The notes under the pieces: model-generated
Told to the model about the DNA's origin: nothing
Seen by the model: only the letters and a program-made list of their open reading frames with translations
Databases searched by the model: none
Part shown: positions 1 through 8,033 of the stretch, piece after piece
How positions within the stretch are numbered: the stretch's first letter is position 1
How the letters are laid out: every line of letters starts with the position of its first letter
Program-made: the position numbers and the translations under genes
NCBI GenBank assembly: GCA_025353925.1
Contig: JANXNV010000221.1
Span: forward strand, 1 to 64,000
Direction of reading: 5' to 3'
DNA from: Armatimonadota bacterium
GTDB lineage: Bacteria; Armatimonadota; Armatimonadia; Armatimonadales; Capsulimonadaceae
Length of the DNA: 64,000 bases

Positions 1-722
1 GCTCATCGGCGAACTTGTCGGACAGGTATGGCGCCATGCCATCGACAGTGTGGGCACGCAGGTACGCCTGCCACTGCTCGGCCGGCACGTCCTTGATCAT
101 CTTGTTGAACTCGACGAAGAACTTCGGCTGCGACAGCGAGAAGCCGTCGGTGGTTACGCCCTGCGCCTTGAGGAACTCCGACCATGAAAAGTTCGGCGAC
201 AGCTTGTCGGCGTCGGCGACCTTGACGAAGTGGTACTGGTTGAGCGGATCACGCTGTTCGATAGGCGACAGCGAAGCCTTCGCCAACCGCGTCTCGAACG
301 CCAACACGTCCTTGGACTGCTTGTCGGCATCGGCTGGCGCGAGGCCGGCGTTCTGCAACTGCTTGCTGACGTGGGCGACGTAGGCGTCGCGGATCTTCTT
401 GTAGCTGTCGTCGCCGGCCTTGGGGCCGTCGCTGAGGTAGTACGCCTTTTCCGGCAACGCCAGCCCGCCCTGGTCGGCGTAGGCGATCACCATCTGCGAG
501 TTCTTGAAGTCGGCGTTGGAATAGAGGTTGAAGACGTCACCCCGACCGGCGGCGAATTCGTCGCGCAGGTACTGGGTGATGTCGGCAGGTGTCTTTAGCG
601 TGGCGATCTTGTCCAGCATCGGCTGGATCGGCGTCACCCCGGCGGCATTGATCTTCGCGTCTTCCATGCCGGTGGCATACATGTCGCCGACCAGCTTTTC
701 GAGGCCGGTTGCGGCAGGCATG
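1..722 (-). CDS. M13 family (PepO/neprilysin-like) metallopeptidase, internal fragment: cut by the window edge, and the N-terminal region is missing at about 722-745
   Basis: Reverse-strand translation is open to the window edge: MPAATGLEKLVGDMYATGMEDAKINAAGVTPIQPMLDKIATL...GLALPEKAYYLSDGPKAGDDSYKKIRDAYVAHVSKQL..., typical of the M13 peptidase N-terminal domain. It is absent from the ORF track because it has no stop in the window. Confidence 0.8.
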
Positions 723-744
723 GCGGCGGCGAAAGGAGGGCGAA

Positions 745-1107
745 GAAATGTTTCAACATAATATCTTGCATTCTTTAGCTAATGCGTCGTTAGCTCTTGG
801 GCTTATTTTCGCGGTAATTATGAGCATCATTCGTCAGCATCGCGGAGAAATTGGCCTCGTTCGCCAAAATCTTCCATTCTGTAGCGGGCTTACACTGATG
901 TTATTTGGAAGCCTTATGCGTGGTGGGCCTCACGATGATGCGGGTACATTGATAGAGTTTATTGGAAGTCTTATCCTATTAAGTAATCGTGCAAATGTAA
1001 TCAGGTATTTTCCTCAGTCCCGGAGGGGCTTTCTCCGTATAGCCCGGCCCTTCAGGGCCGGGTCAGAACACCGGGAAACATATGCACGACTACTTAATTC
1101 TTTTTGA
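745..1107 (+). CDS. hypothetical small membrane protein
   Basis: ORF with hydrophobic segments (LALGLIFAVIMSII, LIEFIGSLILL); AT-richer than flanks. Confidence 0.35.
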   Translation, partial: EMFQHNILHSLANASLALGLIFAVIMSIIRQHRGEIGLVRQNLPFCSGLTLMLFGSLMRGGPHDDAGTLIEFIGSLILLSNRANVIRYFPQSRRGFLRIARPFRAGSEHRETYARLLNSF

Positions 1108-1207
1108 TAAGCACCCACGGCTTGGCTCGCCTATTCAAGCATTGTTCGACTGACCCCCTGTATCTAAGTGGTTAAAAACGACCAAAAAGCGCCGTGTAGA
1201 AAATGTT

Positions 1208-4200
1208 TTAGTTCAGTGACCGTACTCCGTCCACCAGCAAACTCACGCCCTCGCCGCGCTTGTCGGCTCGGCCTGTCACGACTACCATTCCCGATCCATA
1301 AATAGCAGCGCCAATCCGCTGATAGGCGTCGGGCAGAACAGTGACGTGAACCAAAGCCGTTTCGTCTTCCAGGCTGAAGAAGACACACCCGCTCGCCGTG
1401 GGTGGCTTGTGCACTCGAATAATCAACCCCGCCAGCATCGCCTTCTCGCCAGCCTTGGTATCCTGAAGCGATGCGCACGTTCTTATTCCTTGCTCCGCCA
1501 GTGCATCCCGGACAAATTGCACAGGATGGCCGAGGGGCGAGAAGCCGAGCGCCGACCATTCTCTCCAGTACCGGTCATGAAACTCGAAATCTGCCAAACC
1601 GCTTGTAAGCGTCACCGGGATCGGCACGCCTAGTGCTGTCTGACCGTCGGCGTTTCGTTCATCCGCGCCGCGCCGTCCGCGTCGGCTTTCGCGGTGAAGG
1701 AGAGGTAGGCTCCAGAGCGTCTGTCGTCGATTTGAGGCCAGGCAATCCAAAGCGCCCGCCAGTGTCAGCCACTCGATTTGCTCACGAGACAAGAAGTGGC
1801 ACCGGGAGCAGAACTCTTCCAGGGACGCAAACGGGCCGCGCAGCAGCCGCTCTTCTACGACAGCGGCTCCTGCCCTAGCGAGTTCCTGAACATACGACAT
1901 CGAGCAGCGGATTGCCGTGCCATTCTCTTCTTCACTTTTTTCTTCCAGTGCCCATCGCTGCCACTCGGACCGGTTGACGCATGGGCCTTGAACTTTTACG
2001 CCGCGCCGCTGGGCTTCAGACACGACTGTGTTCACAGGCCAGAAGCCGCACGGTTCGACGGAAAGTACAGCGGCAAGGAATTCGGCAGGGTGATGGCACA
2101 GGAGCCAAGCCGTTCCCTGGGCATGATCGGCGAACGCCAGCGCGTGCCCCGCACAGAATCCGTAAGAACTGAACCCGACGATCTGCTTCCAAATACGCGC
2201 AAATGCTTTCTTGCTCATGCCCTTGGCTTTCACCCGCTCGTACAAGTCCAGCCCGAGCCGCGCCATCTCTTCTTTGTTCCGGGCGTGCGTAATTGCCTTC
2301 TGGAACTTATCGGCGTCGTCGGGCGCGAGGTCGCCGATGATCCGCACCACGTCCAGCACTTGGTCTTGGAACAGAATTCTTCCGTACGTCTCGGAAAGCA
2401 CTGGTTCCAGTTCTGGGAGTGGATATGTCACAGGTTCCTGGCCGTGTCGCCTCGCGATGTAGCGATCCACAGTTTTTCCCAGGAGAGGACCGGGCCTGAT
2501 CAGGGCGACGCTCGCCACGAGGTCATCGAACTTATCGGCTTTCAACCGCCATTGCAAGGCCATCTGCGCGGGCGACTCAAGCTGAAAGGCTGTCACCGTC
2601 TGCGCCGCCCGGATCATCGCCAGCGTCTCCGGGTCCTCACGGTCACGGCCTGCGTAGTCAAAGCCTTCACGGTCGGAGAGGCTTTCGGTGGCGATCTGGA
2701 TGGCAGTGAGGGCTCTCAGCGATAGTTGATCGATCTTCAGCAGGCCGATGTCCTCTGCGTCATCTTTGTCAGCGGCAACAACAGTGACGCCTTTCCCCGC
2801 CCACATGACCGGAATAACCTCGGCCAGCGGAGAATCAGACACGACAATACCGCTGCTGTGCGTTCCGAGGTGACGCGGCAATCCCGAAAGCTGGGCGCAC
2901 AAGGCAAACAGGTCCGCGTACTGGTCAACGTCGATGCCGATGTCGCGCAGTTCAGGCTTACGCTCAATCTCCTCCGCCAGTTCATCGCCGCGGCTGTAGC
3001 CTAAAAGTTCACGAAGACGATCAACTTCGCTGGTGTCGAAGCCCATCGCCTTGCCAAGATCGCGCAACAGGGACCGGGCGCGAAAGGTGACGTAGTTGCT
3101 GACATTGGCGACTTTGTTGTGGCCGTAGGTGTCCCGGACGTAGGTCATCATGTCATCCCGCAGATCATGCTGAAAGTCAATATCAATGTCAGGCGGCTTG
3201 GCGCGACCTTTTGAGAGAAACCGGTCGAAGGAGACGTTCCGGGCAATCGGATCATGCTCACTCATGCCGAGAACGTAGCAGGCGGCGGACCCTACGGCAG
3301 AGCCGCGCATGGCATGGCCGATGCCGCGCCGCCTCGCCTCATTGCAGATGTCCGCGCAGACTAGAAAGTAGTCGCAGTAGCCAAGGTCTCGGATCGTTTC
3401 CAACTCATGGACTAGGCGCGACTGAACTTCGCCGCTCATGCTTTTGTACCGCTTTTCCGCCCCGCCCCAGGCGCGGGCCGCTAGGAATGAGAAGGCGCTC
3501 TCGCCCGGAGGAATGTGAGGAAACTTGGGAAGGTGCCGAGCGCCCAGCTTGAGCGGCGGCTCCAGGCGCTCGGCCAGTGCCGCCGCGTTTTGCAGGGCAT
3601 CAGGACGGTCGGCAAACAGGCGAGCCATGGCTTGCTGGGTTTTGACGTATTGCTCCCCGTTGAAAGGCAGTTCAGGATGCTCCTCTTCGGGCGCAAGTCC
3701 CAGGCGGACGCGGCATAAAATTTCCCAGGCTGCCACGCCCAGCTTGCCCGCGTGATGCACAGGGTTTGTGGCGACGGCAAGAACGCCTAGATGTTCGGCC
3801 AGTTCCAGGAGGCGGCAGGAGACTTCATGCTCTCCCTCAGACAGTGTTCGCGTGACTTCAACAAAAAAGTTGCCCGTGCCGAACAGCGCGAGGCAGCGGC
3901 GGGCGTAGGCTTCCGCCTGATCATAGCGTTTGGCCCGCACCAGCGCGGCAGTTCTCCCGCGCTGGCTGCACCCGGACAGGCAGACGAGACCATCGTGGTG
4001 GGCCTCTAAATCTCCCCATTGCACCACCGCGCCTTGACGCTTGACGTCGCGCAAGCTGGCCGCCGTCAGGACTTGGCAAAGGGAGGTCCATCCGCTGGGG
4101 CCATCGGCCAGGAGCGTCAGGCGATGGCCGTCCAGAGCGACCTCGCAACCACCGATGGGCTTGATGCCAGCCTTCGCGCACAGTTTCGTGAGGCTTGGGA

Positions 4201-4342
4201 TGCCCGTGACGCTGTTCACGTCCGTAAGTGCGAGCGCAGCCTGACCGAGTTCGGCAGCACGCAGGACAAGGTCCTGAACTGTCGCCGACGAGTCCAGGAA
4301 GCTGAAGGCAGAATGAGCGTGCAAGTGTGAAAATGGCGTCAT
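1208..4342 (-). CDS. dnaE2: error-prone DNA polymerase III alpha subunit DnaE2 (ImuC)
   Basis: PHP N-terminus FSHLHAHSAFSFLDSS, catalytic PPDIDIDFQHDLRDD, SSYGFCAGHALAFA; start overlaps upstream stop (TGATG). Confidence 0.93.
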   Translation of the reverse strand: MTPFSHLHAHSAFSFLDSSATVQDLVLRAAELGQAALALTDVNSVTGIPSLTKLCAKAGIKPIGGCEVALDGHRLTLLADGPSGWTSLCQVLTAASLRDVKRQGAVVQWGDLEAHHDGLVCLSGCSQRGRTAALVRAKRYDQAEAYARRCLALFGTGNFFVEVTRTLSEGEHEVSCRLLELAEHLGVLAVATNPVHHAGKLGVAAWEILCRVRLGLAPEEEHPELPFNGEQYVKTQQAMARLFADRPDALQNAAALAERLEPPLKLGARHLPKFPHIPPGESAFSFLAARAWGGAEKRYKSMSGEVQSRLVHELETIRDLGYCDYFLVCADICNEARRRGIGHAMRGSAVGSAACYVLGMSEHDPIARNVSFDRFLSKGRAKPPDIDIDFQHDLRDDMMTYVRDTYGHNKVANVSNYVTFRARSLLRDLGKAMGFDTSEVDRLRELLGYSRGDELAEEIERKPELRDIGIDVDQYADLFALCAQLSGLPRHLGTHSSGIVVSDSPLAEVIPVMWAGKGVTVVAADKDDAEDIGLLKIDQLSLRALTAIQIATESLSDREGFDYAGRDREDPETLAMIRAAQTVTAFQLESPAQMALQWRLKADKFDDLVASVALIRPGPLLGKTVDRYIARRHGQEPVTYPLPELEPVLSETYGRILFQDQVLDVVRIIGDLAPDDADKFQKAITHARNKEEMARLGLDLYERVKAKGMSKKAFARIWKQIVGFSSYGFCAGHALAFADHAQGTAWLLCHHPAEFLAAVLSVEPCGFWPVNTVVSEAQRRGVKVQGPCVNRSEWQRWALEEKSEEENGTAIRCSMSYVQELARAGAAVVEERLLRGPFASLEEFCSRCHFLSREQIEWLTLAGALDCLASNRRQTLWSLPLLHRESRRGRRGADERNADGQTALGVPIPVTLTSGLADFEFHDRYWREWSALGFSPLGHPVQFVRDALAEQGIRTCASLQDTKAGEKAMLAGLIIRVHKPPTASGCVFFSLEDETALVHVTVLPDAYQRIGAAIYGSGMVVVTGRADKRGEGVSLLVDGVRSLN

Positions 4343-4617
4343 CAGTCTTCCCTCCGAAACAGCACCCACTCGCAGTCTCCCTCGTCGTCATCGGACTTAG
4401 GATGGCTGAGGCGGTGGAGTTCACAGACGCCCCGGTTAGTTGCCACAAGCCAAACATCGCGCTGTGCTTCGCCGTCCAAGACGCCGATCCACTCGCGGTG
4501 GTGGGATGCCCAGCCCTGAACGGTAACTTCCTGATGGCTGCCACTGGCGATGAATTGTATCGGTCTACCCAAAGAGTCCGTATGAACATTGGCATAGCGT
4601 CCATCCAGGCGACTCAT
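4342..4617 (-). CDS. small protein between imuB and dnaE2 (DUF6504-like position)
   Basis: ORF MSRLDGRYANVHTDSLGRPIQFIASG...; ATGA overlap with imuB stop and TGATG overlap with dnaE2 start. Confidence 0.6.
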   Translation of the reverse strand: MSRLDGRYANVHTDSLGRPIQFIASGSHQEVTVQGWASHHREWIGVLDGEAQRDVWLVATNRGVCELHRLSHPKSDDDEGDCEWVLFRRED

Positions 4618-5783
4618 ACTCTTACTCCCTGCCACTGCTCGCTGAGGGCCGCCCGACGCTTTTGCCGAGAACTACGCGGCCACTGCGAGGGCGTAGTGAG
4701 TGTGGTGAGGCCGAAGCGGGCGGCAAGCCTTTGCCGCACCGCTGCCAGGGCTACGGGATCGGCTCCAGGTCCCGGACAGAATAAATCGGGAGTACGCGCC
4801 GTCGGGGGCGACACGTCCAGGACAGTGATGCCGACAGCGGTGATCGGGGCCGCGAGGCGCATCTGTGCCAGAAGCCGTTTGACGGCCAGAGAAACGTCCT
4901 GAGCCGTTCGCACGGGTGCGGGCACCACCCACTCTTGTCTGGCCTGCCCTCGTTCGGTGTCTACGTATAAGGCCACACGCCGTCCGTGACCGCCCAGATC
5001 ACGAAGCTGCTCCTCCACATCTGCACTCATCTGCGTCAGCACCACGTCCAGCCGCTCTCGGTTGTTGATCGCGTCATCAAACTTCTCACAAACTTCGACA
5101 CAGGGCGGCGGCCAGAGAGGCCGCACCGGGGTAAGATCAACACCCTGCGACCGTCGATGGAGAAATGGCGCGATTTTTCCGAAGTGGAGCCGCAGGCTTT
5201 CTTCAGGTGTGGAGGCCACTGCACCGAAATTAGACAGACCGAGCCGCTGGAGCCGACCAAGAACAGCGTCCTCGGGCCAGAGCCATTCCACCGACGCATC
5301 AGAAAGGCGATCCGCAGGCAGGTCGCACTCGGCGCAGGCGCGGGCGGCAAGGCGCGACACGCCCATGCCGATTACGGGAGTCACGCCGAAACTAGCAACG
5401 ATTGTCTTGTGGAGGCTGCGTTGAGTGACTTCAGGCGGAAGGCCCGTGATGTCGGCGAAACCGCCGTCGGCATCGTCTGGTTCGACCACGGGTGAGAGGT
5501 CAGCCAAGATGTCCCAGAACTGCTTGCTGAGTGCCTCGGCATTTAGTTCCTCCCGTGGCACGGCGAGGAGGCTTGGACATAGACGCCGCGCCTGGACCAA
5601 AGTCATCCCAACGCGCGCCCCTTGGGCTAAGGCCAACGGGCATCCATCTCTTACAACGCGTCCTGAGACCACAACGACCGGAGAGGCTATTGCTTGAGGG
5701 CGTAGGCGATGGGCTGCCTGAGCCAGTAGTCCGGGGAGGCGAGCGTAAAGGATTCGAGTGATGCGTGGTGTTGCCATGTCCAT
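4614..5783 (-). CDS. imuB: ImuB-like inactive Y-family DNA polymerase homologue
   Basis: Y-family fold signature (ILYARLPGLLAQA..., GMTLVQARRLCP, GVTPVIGMGVSRLAARACAE) without the usual D-x-D and S-x-D-E catalytic motifs; operon with dnaE2. Confidence 0.85.
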   Translation of the reverse strand: MDMATPRITRILYARLPGLLAQAAHRLRPQAIASPVVVVSGRVVRDGCPLALAQGARVGMTLVQARRLCPSLLAVPREELNAEALSKQFWDILADLSPVVEPDDADGGFADITGLPPEVTQRSLHKTIVASFGVTPVIGMGVSRLAARACAECDLPADRLSDASVEWLWPEDAVLGRLQRLGLSNFGAVASTPEESLRLHFGKIAPFLHRRSQGVDLTPVRPLWPPPCVEVCEKFDDAINNRERLDVVLTQMSADVEEQLRDLGGHGRRVALYVDTERGQARQEWVVPAPVRTAQDVSLAVKRLLAQMRLAAPITAVGITVLDVSPPTARTPDLFCPGPGADPVALAAVRQRLAARFGLTTLTTPSQWPRSSRQKRRAALSEQWQGVRV

Positions 5784-5804
5784 TTGTTTGCGTGATTCGG
5801 CTAT

Positions 5805-5820
5805 GCAAACAATTGTTTGC
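5805..5820. repeat. perfect 16-bp palindrome GCAAACAATTGTTTGC upstream of imuB
   Basis: Direct reading. Confidence 0.9.
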
Positions 5821-5833
5821 TCTGCCCAGAATC

Positions 5834-5863
5834 AGGATAGCATAATAGTAGACAAATAGTCAA
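5834..5863 (-). promoter_or_regulatory. imuB promoter with candidate LexA operator in the spacer
   Basis: Minus strand TTGACT-18 bp-TATCCT; spacer contains ATTTGTCTACTAT, matching elements upstream of lexA and dinB. Confidence 0.55.
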
Positions 5864-5932
5864 TGCGTGGAATTGAGTGAGGAAATAGATTTTAAGGTGG
5901 GTGCTTGAGTCTTGCGCCGCGATAATCGATGG

Positions 5933-5975
5933 ATTATCGTAATCCTGGACAGATATTATCGTAATCCTGGACAGA
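5933..5975. repeat. two direct copies of ATTATCGTAATCCTGGACAGA, 22-bp period
   Basis: Copies at 5933-5953 and 5955-5975. Confidence 0.9.
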
Positions 5976-6240
5976 ACTGGTGGTAGAAGACGTGAGTCTT
6001 CGGGATCGGCGTGATCTCCGAACGCCTGCCGTTGATCCGTCGTTAATGGTTTCGTGTTTCTCGATACTGTTAAAGAGGCAGCTATCTCTGGAACCAATTT
6101 CAGGTGTACGCCACGGTCCCCTCGCTAAGCAACAGCCTGTAGATTGAATGAGCAACTTTATAGTACGCACGGCTAAAGGAAACAATGAAACTTTTTGCCA
6201 AGCTGCTGTGAGGATGGAACAGTAGTAAACCAATTGGAAA

Positions 6241-6285
6241 GATTCGCGACACCCGTGTAATATGAAGGATTCGCGACATCGATGT
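6241..6285. repeat. two direct copies of GATTCGCGACAyCsrTGTA, 27-bp period
   Basis: gattcgcgacacccgtgta / gattcgcgacatcgatgta at 6241 and 6268. Confidence 0.85.
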
Positions 6286-6364
6286 AGAATTATGATTTAG
6301 CTAACGGTGAGTTATATAGCCGAAGGCGGCTACTATGAATCCAGTCGTCGAAAGGACGCTTCCT

Positions 6365-7198
6365 ATGCCGTATAACGCCGAAATCAGCCGTGGTAAACCT
6401 TCTTGCTTTCTTTTTCTCATTGATCAGTCAGGCTCTATGCAAGATGAAATTAACGGCAGAACGAAGGCACAGGGCGTGGCCGATGCCATCAATCGCCTCC
6501 TTCAAAACCTAGTCATCAAGTGCGCCAAGTCGGAAGGCGTACGCGACTACTACGATGTAGGTGTCATCGGATACGGGGCTAAGACTGGCCCAGCTTTCAG
6601 CGGGGAACTCGCTGGTCGCGGCCTTGTACCGATCAGCGGCATCGCCAACGCCCCTGCCCGGATTGAGCAGCGAACCAAGAAGGTGGACGACGGGGCGGGC
6701 GGACTGGTAGACCAAACTATCAAGTTTCCCATATGGTTTGATCCCACCGCAAACGGCGGCACGCCTATGTGCGAGGCATTGCGTCGCGCCCACGATACTC
6801 TTACAACCTGGATCACGCTGAACGGAGACAACTTTCCGCCCGTAGTCATCCACATCACCGACGGTGAGTCGACGGATGGTAATCCTACCGAAGCCATGAA
6901 CAAGTTGAAGTCGCTCGCGACTAGCGACGGAGCTATTCTTCTCTTCAACCTGCACCTCTCAAATAACCCGAATGCACATACAATCTTATTCGCCGACTCG
7001 CCAGCTTCCCTTCCCGACGAATATGCCCGTGTACTCTGGGACGGAGCGAGTCCACTGACGCCGTTTATGCGATCCGTTGCCCAGCAGGAACATGAGCTTG
7101 ACCTCTCCGACGGTGCAAAGGGCTTTGTTCTGAACGGCGATATGGTTTCGATCATCCAAGCCCTGGATATTGGCACTCGCCCCAGCAACCTCCGATAG
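6365..7198 (+). CDS. vWA domain protein (TerY-like)
   Basis: CFLFLIDQSGSMQDE (MIDAS DxSxS), TANGGTPMCEALRRA, VIHITDGEST; SD-like gaaagga before ATG. Confidence 0.85.
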   Translation: MPYNAEISRGKPSCFLFLIDQSGSMQDEINGRTKAQGVADAINRLLQNLVIKCAKSEGVRDYYDVGVIGYGAKTGPAFSGELAGRGLVPISGIANAPARIEQRTKKVDDGAGGLVDQTIKFPIWFDPTANGGTPMCEALRRAHDTLTTWITLNGDNFPPVVIHITDGESTDGNPTEAMNKLKSLATSDGAILLFNLHLSNNPNAHTILFADSPASLPDEYARVLWDGASPLTPFMRSVAQQEHELDLSDGAKGFVLNGDMVSIIQALDIGTRPSNLR

Positions 7199-7253
7199 TG
7201 GAGGTCAGCTCAGACGAATGATAAAGCATTGTCTGAATGTACAAGGGGATACT

Positions 7254-8027
7254 ATGCGCGTCACTACCCAGATGTTTTGGCTGCCGAAGGCGGGCAACTC
7301 AGTCGCCGAATATGAGGATGCCTTCTGGCCCAATGAGGCTGCCGACACTTTGCCACTGAACGGCTTCTGTTGCGCCATCGCCGACGGCGCAACAGAGACA
7401 TCGTTCTCGGGGGCCTGGGCAAACCTCTTGACGCGCCAGTGGTGTAGCGAAAACGGTGATCTCGCGCAATTTCTCGCCGCCTTGCCTACCCTACAAGTGC
7501 AATGGGGGAGTGAGATAGATTCCGTAGCTATGCCCTGGTATGCGGAGGAGAAGGCACGCGCTGGTGCCTTTTCTTCTCTTCTTGGCTTGCGCCTCTTTGA
7601 CGTGATCCCGGATAATGACTGGCCTGCACGCTGGGAAGCAGTGGCCGTCGGTGATAGCTGCCTGTTCCAAATCAGAAATGACATCGCCGTCGCCTTTCCA
7701 CTCAGCCGCGCTGCGGACTTCAACAACAGCCCATATCTGCTGAGTACAGTGTCGCAGAACGGTGAAGATGCGAGTGAGCATTTGATGATTGTCGGCGGAA
7801 AATGTTATCCAGGTGATGTGTTCTACCTCATGACGGACGCACTCGCCTGCTGGTTTCTGCGCCGCCATGAGGAGGGGAAAGAAATTATAGAGAGCCTGTT
7901 CGACCTCGATGGTCATGAGAAGTTCCAAAGAGTCGTCGAGGGACAGCGTGCTGGCAAAGATGCCGAGGGACAGCCCTATCTACGTAACGACGATGTCACA
8001 TTATACCGAGTGGAAATTCACGAGTGA
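7254..8027 (+). CDS. PP2C-like serine/threonine phosphatase
   Basis: YEDAFW...GFCCAIADGATETSFSGAWANLL, VAVGDSCLF, YLMTDALACW; position between vWA and kinase. Confidence 0.75.
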   Translation: MRVTTQMFWLPKAGNSVAEYEDAFWPNEAADTLPLNGFCCAIADGATETSFSGAWANLLTRQWCSENGDLAQFLAALPTLQVQWGSEIDSVAMPWYAEEKARAGAFSSLLGLRLFDVIPDNDWPARWEAVAVGDSCLFQIRNDIAVAFPLSRAADFNNSPYLLSTVSQNGEDASEHLMIVGGKCYPGDVFYLMTDALACWFLRRHEEGKEIIESLFDLDGHEKFQRVVEGQRAGKDAEGQPYLRNDDVTLYRVEIHE

Positions 8028-8033
8028 TGCAGT

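Noticed and set aside
1778-2725. 315-aa plus-strand ORF
   Set aside because: Antisense to the well-supported dnaE2; composition typical of GC-rich shadow ORFs.
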